Origin: a virus
DNA length: 64,000 bases
Reading direction: 5' to 3' (one strand)
IMG/VR virus record: IMGVR_UViG_3300033143_005857
Span: 1-64,000 of that record
Part shown: positions 54,421 to 62,990 of the stretch, piece by piece
Layout: each line of letters starts with the position of its first letter
Numbering within the stretch: position 1 is the stretch's first letter
Translations under genes and position numbers: made by a program
Notes under the pieces: generated by a model
The model's database searches: none
What the model was told of the DNA's origin: nothing
The model's input: only the letters and a program-made list of their open reading frames with translations

Positions 54421-54651
54421 TTAATAGTGCATATCTGTTGGATGCTGCCAGTCAAATGGTGGATTATGTGTTATTGCTGCAAATTCTTCTTTTGGTATTT
54501 TTCTTTGAATGAAATGATCTTCTAAATTTGGGATAACACCAAACATTCCACATTTACATTTATTACACGGTTCATAGGCATACATATCTTGTGTGCCTTT
54601 TTCTTTAGCCCAATCAATCGGACGTTGGCATTCATCGCATTTTTTAGTCAT
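54421..54651 (-). CDS. Small zinc-binding protein
   Basis: From the ATG at 54651 the protein has 76 residues with CDEC near the start and CNKCKC about 25 residues later. Upstream in-frame sequence to 54726 overlaps another gene and is unlikely to be coding. Function unknown. Confidence 0.6.
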   Translation of the reverse strand: MTKKCDECQRPIDWAKEKGTQDMYAYEPCNKCKCGMFGVIPNLEDHFIQRKIPKEEFAAITHNPPFDWQHPTDMHY

Positions 54652-54844
54652 TTTTAACCATTCCAACAATTTTTTTAACTCCAATAAATTGATTACATAC
54701 TTTACAACAACCTCTTTCAATATCAAGATGTGGGCAAAAACGTTCTAAAAGTATGTCTATTAGCGAGGATGTATAACCATATTGCTGATTAGCCCGCTTA
54801 TCGTTAAGCAACGCTTTTATAAATTTATCATTTTTTTCGCTCAT
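54644..54844 (-). CDS. Small Cys-containing protein
   Basis: From the ATG at 54844 the protein has 66 residues and a C-terminal CPHLDIERGCCKVC motif that could bind zinc. It lies between a nuclease gene and a small zinc-binding gene, overlapping the latter. A Met at 54856 is an alternative start. Confidence 0.55.
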   Translation of the reverse strand: MSEKNDKFIKALLNDKRANQQYGYTSSLIDILLERFCPHLDIERGCCKVCNQFIGVKKIVGMVKND

Positions 54845-54845
54845 T

Positions 54846-55898
54846 TTAATCTTCATCCATTACATGCTCAATTTCAAGCCACCTTGGATTGAATTCACAC
54901 AAATCCCAGTAATAACCACACCATTCAAAGCAAGCATCTTTAGGAATAGGTTTAAACATTCCTTTGTTTAAGCGTTCCCAATACCTATCAATTTGTTGCT
55001 GCACTGAACGTAATATATGACTATTTATTTTAACCAATTCTCTTGTCTTGTTAATGTCTTGAAAGAATAGCATAGCACCATAGTAGAACTCTGGTTTAAA
55101 ACCAAGAACATCTTCAATGGGGAGTAGTGTTTCATCATCTTGAACAACTGCAACGTTATCTCCTTGCATTAATAAGGCATAAAACCCAATCTCACGGTTA
55201 ATGGCAGATTTATGATATTGATTTGAAAAGTATTTTGGTTTTCCATACTTATATTCAACCATAGCAAATACATCGTTGGTTGTTCTATCGATTCGGTCAA
55301 TAATCCCAATCAAATTGTTGCTATAATTTTCAACTTTCAATTCATTTGCTACTGGAAATACATATCGTTCAATAATCTCTCTTGACTTTCCAAGTTCATT
55401 GTAAATTCCATTAATCCTTTCTGTTTCAAACCAACAGAAGTTTGCAGCCATTTTCAATACGAACTTTGTGTCTTGTCCTTTAGGAATTATTTCAAGATAT
55501 TTATCCCATATTAACTTGTAAACGCTATTGATTCCGTCGTCTGTGTCTGTGTTGTAGCCGAGATCTATAAAGTCTTTTGGTTTAAGTTTTTTATTCCATA
55601 TTGTCTCGTTTGCAAAATGCAAGTTCAAGCCGTCTATCATGATTCTGGTTCTATTGTCTAACGTGCATTTTACAATGTAGTTGCATTTAAACTGAAACGG
55701 ACAGTAGTGGCAAGCATTTAACCGAGATTTGCTTAGAAATTGTAAATTGTCTAAGATAGTATTAAAATCTGGTATGTCTGCCAAAGTAAATTTTCTTGTG
55801 ACTGTGCCGTCTGAATGGTATAAGATTCTAAACGCTTTTTCAAGATCTTCTTGCGTTCTATCCTTTTTACGTATTATTGCCAATGCTCCACTGCTCAT
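54846..55898 (-). CDS. Cas4/RecB-like PD-(D/E)XK nuclease
   Basis: The 350-residue protein has a nuclease core visible as NLIGIIDRIDR...FAMVEYKYGKP (about 195-222), with a following REIGFYALL helix. Cys residues occur near the N-terminus (C63, C66, C72) and at the C-terminus (C323, C327, C334), a distribution that could hold an Fe-S cluster as in Cas4/AddB types. No CRISPR array or other cas gene is present, so a role in viral recombination or DNA end processing is likely. Confidence 0.75.
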   Translation of the reverse strand: MSSGALAIIRKKDRTQEDLEKAFRILYHSDGTVTRKFTLADIPDFNTILDNLQFLSKSRLNACHYCPFQFKCNYIVKCTLDNRTRIMIDGLNLHFANETIWNKKLKPKDFIDLGYNTDTDDGINSVYKLIWDKYLEIIPKGQDTKFVLKMAANFCWFETERINGIYNELGKSREIIERYVFPVANELKVENYSNNLIGIIDRIDRTTNDVFAMVEYKYGKPKYFSNQYHKSAINREIGFYALLMQGDNVAVVQDDETLLPIEDVLGFKPEFYYGAMLFFQDINKTRELVKINSHILRSVQQQIDRYWERLNKGMFKPIPKDACFEWCGYYWDLCEFNPRWLEIEHVMDED

Positions 55899-55909
55899 TT
55901 TATAGTCTC

Positions 55910-56422
55910 CTAATGTATCATTTTTTTACAATGTGGACAGAAAATACCAAATTTAAATGATAGAATTGTTAGCTCGTTATTGCATGTAGGACATAATATA
56001 GTAGAATTTGCAACACATTTGAATCTTATACCTAAGTTATTAACAAATGTTTTTCCAGCAACAGCAAGGTCTTCATCAACCATTCCGTTTACATATTCGT
56101 TTTCTTCTAATACTACTAAACCGCTTCTAATACCACACATACTAAAATATTGTGTGCAATATTCGAAAGGGATTTTTTCGTTTTTTATTACTCCAGTTTT
56201 ACTGCATATATTTGCAGCAAGGTCAAAATATTTACAAGGTTTTTTGCTTTCAACAATACCTATACGGTCTTCAGCCATTGCAGAAAGAGTAATAAGATCC
56301 ATTTTCATTTTTATCAACACGTTCATGTGTTTACAACCTCGAAGAAGTTGCTTATACATATCTAATGGTTGATTGGAGTAATGTCGTTCTTGTTCTTCGC
56401 TTATTTCGTGTTTTTCTTCCAT
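55910..56422 (-). CDS. Cys-rich protein with C-terminal zinc ribbon
   Basis: The 170-residue protein has a central part with several Cys (CKYFDLAANIC, C-TQYFSMC) and a C-terminal CPTC...CPHC zinc ribbon. It is placed between the tRNA and the Cas4-like nuclease. Function unknown. Confidence 0.6.
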   Translation of the reverse strand: MEEKHEISEEQERHYSNQPLDMYKQLLRGCKHMNVLIKMKMDLITLSAMAEDRIGIVESKKPCKYFDLAANICSKTGVIKNEKIPFEYCTQYFSMCGIRSGLVVLEENEYVNGMVDEDLAVAGKTFVNNLGIRFKCVANSTILCPTCNNELTILSFKFGIFCPHCKKMIH

Positions 56423-56436
56423 TTAGTTCACCTTAA

Positions 56437-56509
56437 CGGGAAAAGAGGGCTTTGAACCCTCACCTTCTCAGTGCTAACCAAGACGTGCAACCAAATACAC
56501 TATTTTCCC
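56437..56509 (-). tRNA. tRNA with 8-nt anticodon loop, identity uncertain
   Basis: On the minus strand a 73-nt cloverleaf is seen. The acceptor stem is GGGAAAA/TTTTCCC (7 bp). The D arm is GTGT-(8)-GCAC with GG in the loop, and the T arm is GAGGG/CCCTC with loop TTCAAAG. The best anticodon stem (TCTTG with TGAGA, two G-U pairs) leaves an 8-base loop GTTAGCAC instead of seven. This could be read as U33, a four-base anticodon UAGC and A37, or as anticodon UAG or AGC with a displaced base. The 5' end overlaps the last ten bases of the polB gene. A degenerate or regulatory tRNA-like element is the alternative. Confidence 0.7.
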
Positions 56510-59265
56510 TTAGTTGTATAACTTGTCAGTCGTTTTACTTTAAATTTTGAAACAATTTCATCCCATGTAATGTCTATTGCTTCAAGTATAGTTTCTATTT
56601 TCATTTTTATTGTTTTCTCTATGAGTGTATTATAATCTATTATTTCTACAAGATGAGGTGGAATATAATAATTATCATCCAGTGCAATAATTTCTATTCT
56701 GCTAAATGGATGTGGAACTTTAGAATATTTAATATACATAAACTTTGGTTTAGATCCTCCACCATAATTTGTTTGTGCTCCCCAATAACCACTAAACTCA
56801 TTTGTCCAACGTGCAGCACGTATCCAATCTTGGTTTCCGTATGTTTGTAGTGGCTTTGAAATACCTTTAGAGAAAGCCAACTCTTCTAACTCGTATTTAC
56901 CATTTCGTATTTTAAACAGTTCCTTCTTAACATGTTTAATCATATCCGCTTTAGGTTTGCCATAGCAAGCCATTCGAAGCAGTTTCTTCATAAGCGTATT
57001 TCCAACACGGCTCATATCAGATCTGTCAAATCCTTTAATATCTAACTTATCTTTTTCATAATCTTCCCATACAACATGTCCAGCATATCTTTTCTTTGCT
57101 GCTCGGTTTGAATCCTTTTTGCGAACCATGAAAAGTGTTTTATAAATTTTTTCTGCTTTCATGAGAAAATAGTGCTTGTCAATATTGAATATTTCGTTAA
57201 AGATATCATACTTGCTGTTAAGATAGTTAGCCAAATATTTTGCTTCCTTTAAGCATTCTTGTGTATTATTTGATTTTAACAACGGAAATACACTGTCTGT
57301 ATCTCCATAATACACAATATACATAAGTTTTATTAGAAGATCGATAGAATACTGGATAACTATACGACCAGTTGCTGTAATGTTTGCAAATATTTTTCTG
57401 TTGTATAGTCTAAACACTTCTAAGCCAAGCACACCAAAAATTGAATTTGTAATAAATTTTACAACAACTTGAATACGGTCAGTAAGCTTGCTTTCGGATA
57501 TTTTGCCAGCATTCTTTTGCGTTTTAACAAGAGTTTTTAGGCTGTCACGATATTCTATAAGGTCGATTATAATCTCCGCTAAAAAGGATGTTTTATCCTT
57601 TCTAAAGTAAACATCTTTAATTGGTGATTTGATGAGTTCTGGTATACGTTCTGGTTCTGGGCTGTAGACTATTGTATCTTCACCCATATTTAATGTTAGC
57701 ATAGCATTTGGATACAAACTCTTTAAATCTAATACAGTAATCCAGTGTTGAATGCCTTTTTGAGGAGCTTGGATAACCAAAGCACCTTTTGATTTTTTAT
57801 CTTTATTTTCAGCACGTCGTTTGCTTGGTAATACAATTTGTTGTTCTTTAGCTTTAAATAGCATATAAGAATCTACAATTCTGCTGTTTTTAAGCACATC
57901 TTCAAAGTTGCAACCGCTAAAACATTTAACATCATAAAAAAACTTAAATACTCCTTCCTTAACACCGATAGCGTATTCTAAGAACACGTCTTGCACGTTA
58001 TACAAGATAAGTTTGTTAATATCATGTTTATACATAGCATCTATGCCATTATGCTTAACTTTGCCAATACCAAATAAGTCTAAAGATACATTATCCAATT
58101 TGTTGCTTTCACGTTCGTGTGTTAATGTTTTAACAAATCCTCGCCATGTATCAAACACTATCTTGCCTTTAATACGTGCAAACCCACTTTTATCTATCCA
58201 TACTGAACGTAATGGACTTAATTCTGAAGCATCCAATCGTAATTTTTTCATCCGTTCGATTATGTATGGTGCATCAAATTGCTTAAAGTTCCAGCCAGTA
58301 GGTATGTCTGCATTCATGTCTTTCCAAAAATCTATAAATGTATTAAGCATATCTATTTCGTTGTTAAATGTCCACAAACTTAATCTATAATGTGGTTTGA
58401 GTTCGTTTTTAACAAATTCTGCAGTTGAAATGTATTCTTTTAATTTTTCTGTTAGTGTATAATGTTGTGTTGTATAATTTGTATACCGTTTTTCTTCTTC
58501 GGTTAAATTTTCGTATGTAATATTGTCTGGTATAATTAAATCTATATCTATTATATCTTCATACTCTTTTTTTAATACATCTAATTCTACTATTGTTGAT
58601 TTAATACTTTTTTCAATTGCTGCTGGTATAGGATTAGTATAATATTTTGTATATTTTGCACGATTTTTAAGATCCTTTCGAAATACAAAGCAATATAACT
58701 TTTTTGAATAACTATCTAAACATGATAGGCTGTAAATACGATTTACTGGGTTTCTATACGATGGAAAGCGTCCACCAGTTTCTACTGTTGATACTTCAAT
58801 ATCTATATGCAAACGCTTTAATTCTACTCTGAAATCGCATGGTTCTATTTTATCTTTTCCATAAAATACGTCTTCCTCTTCCCCTTCGATTTCAAACCCA
58901 GATTTAATACCAAGTTCTAATAAAGAACGTGTTGTAAATTCTATATCGTCTTCAAATGTTTTGCTAAATCTAACACGGAAACCTTCCTTATCTTTTCTAT
59001 TTCCACCGATATCAGATGGTGTCCTCATTACTATTTTCTTTAACTGCTCTTCTTTAATAGATTTCCAGCCTAAAGGTGTCATATCAACAATTTTAACAAT
59101 TCGTCGATTTTTAGGCACTGGTGTTGATTTTAATACATAAAAAAATGGACGTAAGTTATAAACACAAACATGCCAGTCTCTTAGTTGCTCATCACGACCA
59201 AACAAATGAACGATTGGTTTATCGTCTGATATAGTATATTCTGCAATAGATAAGGCAATTTTCAT
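56500..59265 (-). CDS. polB: Family B DNA polymerase
   Basis: The replicative polymerase has about 921 residues from the ATG at 59265, which has a GTGAT site just upstream; a GTG at 59274 is in frame. The exonuclease motifs are HIDIEV (about 156-161), the NFKQFDAPYI region (about 329-338) and YNVQDVFLEYA. The polymerase motifs are LDLKSLYPN (about 515-523), KFITNSIFGVLG and YGDTDSVF (about 656-663). All catalytic acids are present, so proofreading and synthesis should both be active. The gene end overlaps the tRNA. Confidence 0.95.
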   Translation of the reverse strand: MKIALSIAEYTISDDKPIVHLFGRDEQLRDWHVCVYNLRPFFYVLKSTPVPKNRRIVKIVDMTPLGWKSIKEEQLKKIVMRTPSDIGGNRKDKEGFRVRFSKTFEDDIEFTTRSLLELGIKSGFEIEGEEEDVFYGKDKIEPCDFRVELKRLHIDIEVSTVETGGRFPSYRNPVNRIYSLSCLDSYSKKLYCFVFRKDLKNRAKYTKYYTNPIPAAIEKSIKSTIVELDVLKKEYEDIIDIDLIIPDNITYENLTEEEKRYTNYTTQHYTLTEKLKEYISTAEFVKNELKPHYRLSLWTFNNEIDMLNTFIDFWKDMNADIPTGWNFKQFDAPYIIERMKKLRLDASELSPLRSVWIDKSGFARIKGKIVFDTWRGFVKTLTHERESNKLDNVSLDLFGIGKVKHNGIDAMYKHDINKLILYNVQDVFLEYAIGVKEGVFKFFYDVKCFSGCNFEDVLKNSRIVDSYMLFKAKEQQIVLPSKRRAENKDKKSKGALVIQAPQKGIQHWITVLDLKSLYPNAMLTLNMGEDTIVYSPEPERIPELIKSPIKDVYFRKDKTSFLAEIIIDLIEYRDSLKTLVKTQKNAGKISESKLTDRIQVVVKFITNSIFGVLGLEVFRLYNRKIFANITATGRIVIQYSIDLLIKLMYIVYYGDTDSVFPLLKSNNTQECLKEAKYLANYLNSKYDIFNEIFNIDKHYFLMKAEKIYKTLFMVRKKDSNRAAKKRYAGHVVWEDYEKDKLDIKGFDRSDMSRVGNTLMKKLLRMACYGKPKADMIKHVKKELFKIRNGKYELEELAFSKGISKPLQTYGNQDWIRAARWTNEFSGYWGAQTNYGGGSKPKFMYIKYSKVPHPFSRIEIIALDDNYYIPPHLVEIIDYNTLIEKTIKMKIETILEAIDITWDEIVSKFKVKRLTSYTTKGK

Positions 59266-59270
59266 GTTAA

Positions 59271-59741
59271 TCACTTAGTTTTTGTTTTCTTTTTTGGGTT
59301 GTAAATTTTGTATTTTTCTAAACCTACAAAATCTTCATGGTCTACTTTAAGAACATGTGTCTTTACAGTTGTTGAAAACTTCTTTTTGTTTGATTCTCCA
59401 CGCACAATTTGTGCAATCTTAAACCATTTTGGTTGAATTAAGATTATAATATTTTCAACAGCTTTAATTGGCGAAGCATGTGCTCCACAACTGTAAATAT
59501 CTATAGATACATATAGTTCTTCTGGATATGTATGCAGACATAAATGGCTTTCAGCTAACAGCAAATTAATAGAAACTCCTTGTGGTTGAAATTGATGCTC
59601 TGTTGATTTAATTAATTTGTTATTGCTTAACTCAACTGATTTAAAGCAATTTGTTAGCAAAGTTATTTTGTCATCTAATAACTTTGGTTTACATTGACAT
59701 TCAAACAAATCCAATATTAGATGCTTTCCTCGTGTTATCAT
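59271..59741 (-). CDS. speD: S-adenosylmethionine decarboxylase
   Basis: SpeD makes decarboxylated AdoMet, the aminopropyl donor for spermidine. The 156-residue protein has AESHLCLHTYPE, where Ser65 should be the self-cleavage site that becomes the pyruvoyl group, and IDIYSCGAH with the conserved Cys85. It lies between polB and a small zinc-ribbon gene in a replication operon. As a viral metabolic gene it may raise polyamines for DNA condensation or host control. Confidence 0.9.
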   Translation of the reverse strand: MITRGKHLILDLFECQCKPKLLDDKITLLTNCFKSVELSNNKLIKSTEHQFQPQGVSINLLLAESHLCLHTYPEELYVSIDIYSCGAHASPIKAVENIIILIQPKWFKIAQIVRGESNKKKFSTTVKTHVLKVDHEDFVGLEKYKIYNPKKKTKTK

Positions 59742-59908
59742 GGTAATTCAACCCTAAATTTAACACCACAAGCACCACAAATTAACCAATTTGTTGCTGT
59801 TTCTTGAGGTTGTTGCATAATTGCTGATTTGCCACAATTTAAGCAATACTTTACAGCTTCTAACCCAAGATATTTGGTTGGTTTAACTTTTGGTTTGTCT
59901 TCACTCAT
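59738..59908 (-). CDS. Small zinc-ribbon protein
   Basis: From the ATG at 59908 the protein has 56 residues with CLNCG and CGACG, a Cys4 zinc ribbon. It overlaps both the PCNA gene end and the speD start by a few bases, so it is co-translated with them. Partner unknown. Confidence 0.65.
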   Translation of the reverse strand: MSEDKPKVKPTKYLGLEAVKYCLNCGKSAIMQQPQETATNWLICGACGVKFRVELP

Positions 59909-60833
59909 TTTCATCATCCTCGTTATTGTCATCCATAGATTCTGCCAATTGATTGTTAATATCTTCATCATCAACACCATCTACAGATCCTTCACCGTCT
60001 TCTTGGCTATCTTCTTCAAGTTCGGTTGTAGCAAGGATGTAAACCAAGTTTATTTCTTCGGTTGTTTTTCTAATAATCATTGGTCCTTCATTACATAACC
60101 AGATTTCTATTTCTCCTTTGAGATTTCCAAAAGCATTACCAAATCCATAACTGTAAATGCTACCAATCGTTTCTTTTGTTTTAATTTCTTTAGCATTTAA
60201 CTGTCGTCGGATTTTAGCACCACTTTCATCATCAGAAACAGTTACAAGAACATATTTTTCATAAACTGTTATAGGAAAGCTTCGATACTCGATTTGTTCA
60301 CCGTCTTGCACTACTTCCATAAACTCTTCAGCATCAATTTTGATATATGTATCCAGCACCAATTCTCCAGCAGACCATGTATTTGTCTTTTTGCTAAATT
60401 TGAATGGTATATCAGCACTAACAGACGATGTCACAGTATCTAAAGCGATTGTTGGTAATTCAACTTCAAGCTTTGGTTTCACACGTTTGAATATAACTAT
60501 ATCAGTTCCTTCATCTTGAACATACCGCACAGTTATAGTTTCATCGTTTTTGAACCGTTTAATACCATTTACATGATTTTTTTTGTTTGTTTCATCTAAA
60601 TCAAATGGAATGTTTCCAATTTCTTTCACCAAATCTTTCTTCATAGGTGCTTTAATCAAAGTAATAAGCACTTCGTTTTCGTCTATCGCTTCTACTTTAA
60701 TATTTGATTTGGATACATTCAGAATTAGGTCTTTGAGCATCGGCTTGTTTTCACCTTTAACCGTGCGTCCAATTGCTTGCACATAACTAAAGATATTTTT
60801 TAAAATTCCAGCTTTAATATTAAACTTGGTCAT
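59901..60833 (-). CDS. PCNA-like sliding clamp
   Basis: From the ATG at 60833 the protein has 310 residues. It starts MTKFNIKAGILKNIFSYVQAI, like PCNA domain 1, and near the end of the fold has GPMIIRKTTEEINLVYILATTE, close to the usual PCNA C-terminus. A long Asp/Glu-rich tail of about 35 residues follows and is not normal for cellular PCNA. The clamp should hold PolB and the XPF nuclease on DNA. Confidence 0.85.
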   Translation of the reverse strand: MTKFNIKAGILKNIFSYVQAIGRTVKGENKPMLKDLILNVSKSNIKVEAIDENEVLITLIKAPMKKDLVKEIGNIPFDLDETNKKNHVNGIKRFKNDETITVRYVQDEGTDIVIFKRVKPKLEVELPTIALDTVTSSVSADIPFKFSKKTNTWSAGELVLDTYIKIDAEEFMEVVQDGEQIEYRSFPITVYEKYVLVTVSDDESGAKIRRQLNAKEIKTKETIGSIYSYGFGNAFGNLKGEIEIWLCNEGPMIIRKTTEEINLVYILATTELEEDSQEDGEGSVDGVDDEDINNQLAESMDDNNEDDENE

Positions 60834-60837
60834 CGTT

Positions 60838-61266
60838 TTACTCCGTTGTAGCAAGCCCAATAGACACTGAAACAGAATAAGATGCTGCAATCTTCTTTGC
60901 TTCAAACATCTTCTCCAGTGCTTTCTTATCAACAACAGTGGAAATCATGTCTTTGCTTACTCCAAGATCTTCAGCGATTGTTTCAAGCTCTGCTTTTGTT
61001 TTACCATCATAATTACTTGTCACAGTAAGAGAGTGGTGTTCTGGCAATTTCCACTTAAGTTTCTTTGCCTCTTCAATATTCTCAGCAAGTAAAAAGGAAT
61101 ATTTACGTGTAAACTTAAGTCCGTGCAAGTCTCCTTTATATTCTTTTTCTGCTGCATATCCACGAATTTTTGCGTAATGCTTGTCCATGTCCTTCTCTGC
61201 TTTTTTCTTAGCAATTTTGGCACTTCGAAACTTTTTACATGTTTCTTCAAATTCTTTATCATCCAT
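60838..61266 (-). CDS. Hypothetical replication-operon protein
   Basis: The 142-residue protein has a charged coiled N-terminus (about 1-40) and a C-terminal alpha/beta part. Its stop lies a few bases before the PCNA start. Composition and size recall small phage proteins of recombination operons, but no family is recognised. Confidence 0.55.
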   Translation of the reverse strand: MDDKEFEETCKKFRSAKIAKKKAEKDMDKHYAKIRGYAAEKEYKGDLHGLKFTRKYSFLLAENIEEAKKLKWKLPEHHSLTVTSNYDGKTKAELETIAEDLGVSKDMISTVVDKKALEKMFEAKKIAASYSVSVSIGLATTE

Positions 61267-61302
61267 CGTTGTTTTCTCCGCTTGTTATGTAAAATAAAAA
61301 AA

Positions 61303-61623
61303 TTATTTTGAGTGATTTACAGCAAACATATACTCTTCTTTAGAAGATTTGCTTCTATTTGCAAATTGGTTAATAACTCTACCAAATTCTTCATCGTCCA
61401 TAATTCCTCTAATAAGAATTACAGTTTCATTTCCGTCACAATACATTTCAACTTTCATTGGTCGATTTGGAGTTAAATGGTCTGGAATGTTGGCTGCAAA
61501 CAGTTCTTTGTCTAATCTCATATACAATTTACCGTCAGATTGACGAAATACTGGCAATGCAAAATATGAGCCATTATAGTCCCATCTACCACTAAGTTTT
61601 GGTTTTGGATGTTCTTCTGCCAT
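61303..61623 (-). CDS. Hypothetical protein
   Basis: From the ATG at 61623 the protein has 106 residues, beta-rich in the first half, with a helical end. It overlaps no neighbour. Function unknown; replication context only. Confidence 0.55.
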   Translation of the reverse strand: MAEEHPKPKLSGRWDYNGSYFALPVFRQSDGKLYMRLDKELFAANIPDHLTPNRPMKVEMYCDGNETVILIRGIMDDEEFGRVINQFANRSKSSKEEYMFAVNHSK

Positions 61624-61628
61624 TTTAA

Positions 61629-61877
61629 TCAATTCTTTTTTTGTGGTGTTAAGATAATGCTTCCATCTTCAAATAATACAGTCATTATAGAGTTATCTAA
61701 TATCATTTGTTGGATCTTAACAAAATCTGCAATTACTTCCTTTTTTTTACCATTTGCCAAATACGCTGTTATAGTAATTGATGGAGGGTCAGAAACAGTA
61801 ATTTCACAGTTCATCTTACTGATAGCAAGACAAGTGCTGTTCTGAAAATCAAAACGCATATTCTTTGTTCTTCCCAT
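61629..61877 (-). CDS. Hypothetical small beta-rich protein
   Basis: The 82-residue protein has alternating strands and a central helix. It lies between the Sak4-like ATPase and another hypothetical gene. No family recognised. Confidence 0.55.
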   Translation of the reverse strand: MGRTKNMRFDFQNSTCLAISKMNCEITVSDPPSITITAYLANGKKKEVIADFVKIQQMILDNSIMTVLFEDGSIILTPQKKN

Positions 61878-61886
61878 AGTTCTCGC

Positions 61887-62990
61887 CTACAACAAATCTT
61901 TGAACAAGTCAATCAAATCAGAAAATGTTGGATTCCCAGTTAATTCATAACTTCGTCCTTTCATGTTTTCTGTTTCAAACCGACTGTCAATTACACGTAA
62001 TGTTCTAATTGTTTCTTTGTCGTCTCCAGAGCCGATTGTTTCTTTCTCATAACGAGCAATAACATCAACCCAGTAATCGCTGCCTTTTAGCACTTCTGAA
62101 ATTTGATTTCCAGTCTTGTATCCGTCCATTGCACCAGAACCAGAAGAAGCCCACTCATCCTTGGTTTGAGCCACGAGTATAACGTTCATGTTGATGTTGC
62201 GTAAACGTCGTAAGAAGCTTTTAACCTTTTTTGTTCTCCACTTATACTGAATTGGGATTGGTTTTTTCTTTTCCTTTCCGTCATCATCAAATCCGATACC
62301 AAGAATTTTATCAACCAATTTGAAATAAGCCCAATCACAGTAATCGCTAAAATTGTCAATAACGAGCGTGCCTTGTTCGTCGTCTGATAAGGCATAAGCC
62401 CATTCTTCCAATTCTTCAATAGATTTTGTTGGGTCTATTTCTTTAGTTATAGGATTTTCAACGAAGCAGTTATGTATGATGATATTACCTCCATCGATAT
62501 GTTCTGGAAAATTGAAATCTGCTTCGTCTTCGCTTGCATTTTCTGTATCTAATACATAGATTGGATGTCCCGCTGGTATAATACGACGTTTACCTTCAAA
62601 TCCATCAAAGTCTGCTGGAGTAAAAGTGAAGTTAGTTTTACCAACCTTAGATCCACCATCAAGCAAAATTACAAGCCCTTTCTTGCGTTTTCCTCGATCT
62701 TTATTGTCAATCCTTGCTTGATCCCACGTATCTTCTTTGCTTCGCAATACACGTGCTTTAACCTTTCCAGTTCTAAGTTTTTTCTTCCATCCAGCAACTT
62801 TAACGTCTTCTGGTGGAGTTGCTTCAGATACTGGTGTTTTCTTGATTACTGTGGTTGGTTTAGTGGTTGCAACGCTAACAATCTTTTTTGTGCTTCCAAC
62901 AACACGTTTTGTGACTGTTTTTTTCATTCCTTTTTTTACTATTGTTTTTTTCTTGGTTGTTTTTTTAGTTCTTGGCTTTCTAACTACCAT
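61887..62990 (-). CDS. Sak4-like RecA-fold ATPase
   Basis: The 367-residue protein has Walker A LLDGGSKVGKTN (about 109-120), Walker B-like GTLVIDNFSD and a sensor region NVILVAQTKDEW, as in phage Sak4/AAA_24 single-strand annealing ATPases. A Lys/Thr-rich N-terminal tail of about 80 residues is extra to the core. It likely acts with the ssDNA-binding protein encoded next to it, whose end it overlaps by seven bases. Confidence 0.82.
   Translation of the reverse strand: MVVRKPRTKKTTKKKTIVKKGMKKTVTKRVVGSTKKIVSVATTKPTTVIKKTPVSEATPPEDVKVAGWKKKLRTGKVKARVLRSKEDTWDQARIDNKDRGKRKKGLVILLDGGSKVGKTNFTFTPADFDGFEGKRRIIPAGHPIYVLDTENASEDEADFNFPEHIDGGNIIIHNCFVENPITKEIDPTKSIEELEEWAYALSDDEQGTLVIDNFSDYCDWAYFKLVDKILGIGFDDDGKEKKKPIPIQYKWRTKKVKSFLRRLRNINMNVILVAQTKDEWASSGSGAMDGYKTGNQISEVLKGSDYWVDVIARYEKETIGSGDDKETIRTLRVIDSRFETENMKGRSYELTGNPTFSDLIDLFKDLL

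Noticed and set aside
54846-55898. CRISPR Cas4
   Set aside because: The nuclease has the right kind of motifs, but there is no array and no other cas gene. A viral RecB-like nuclease is the safer reading.
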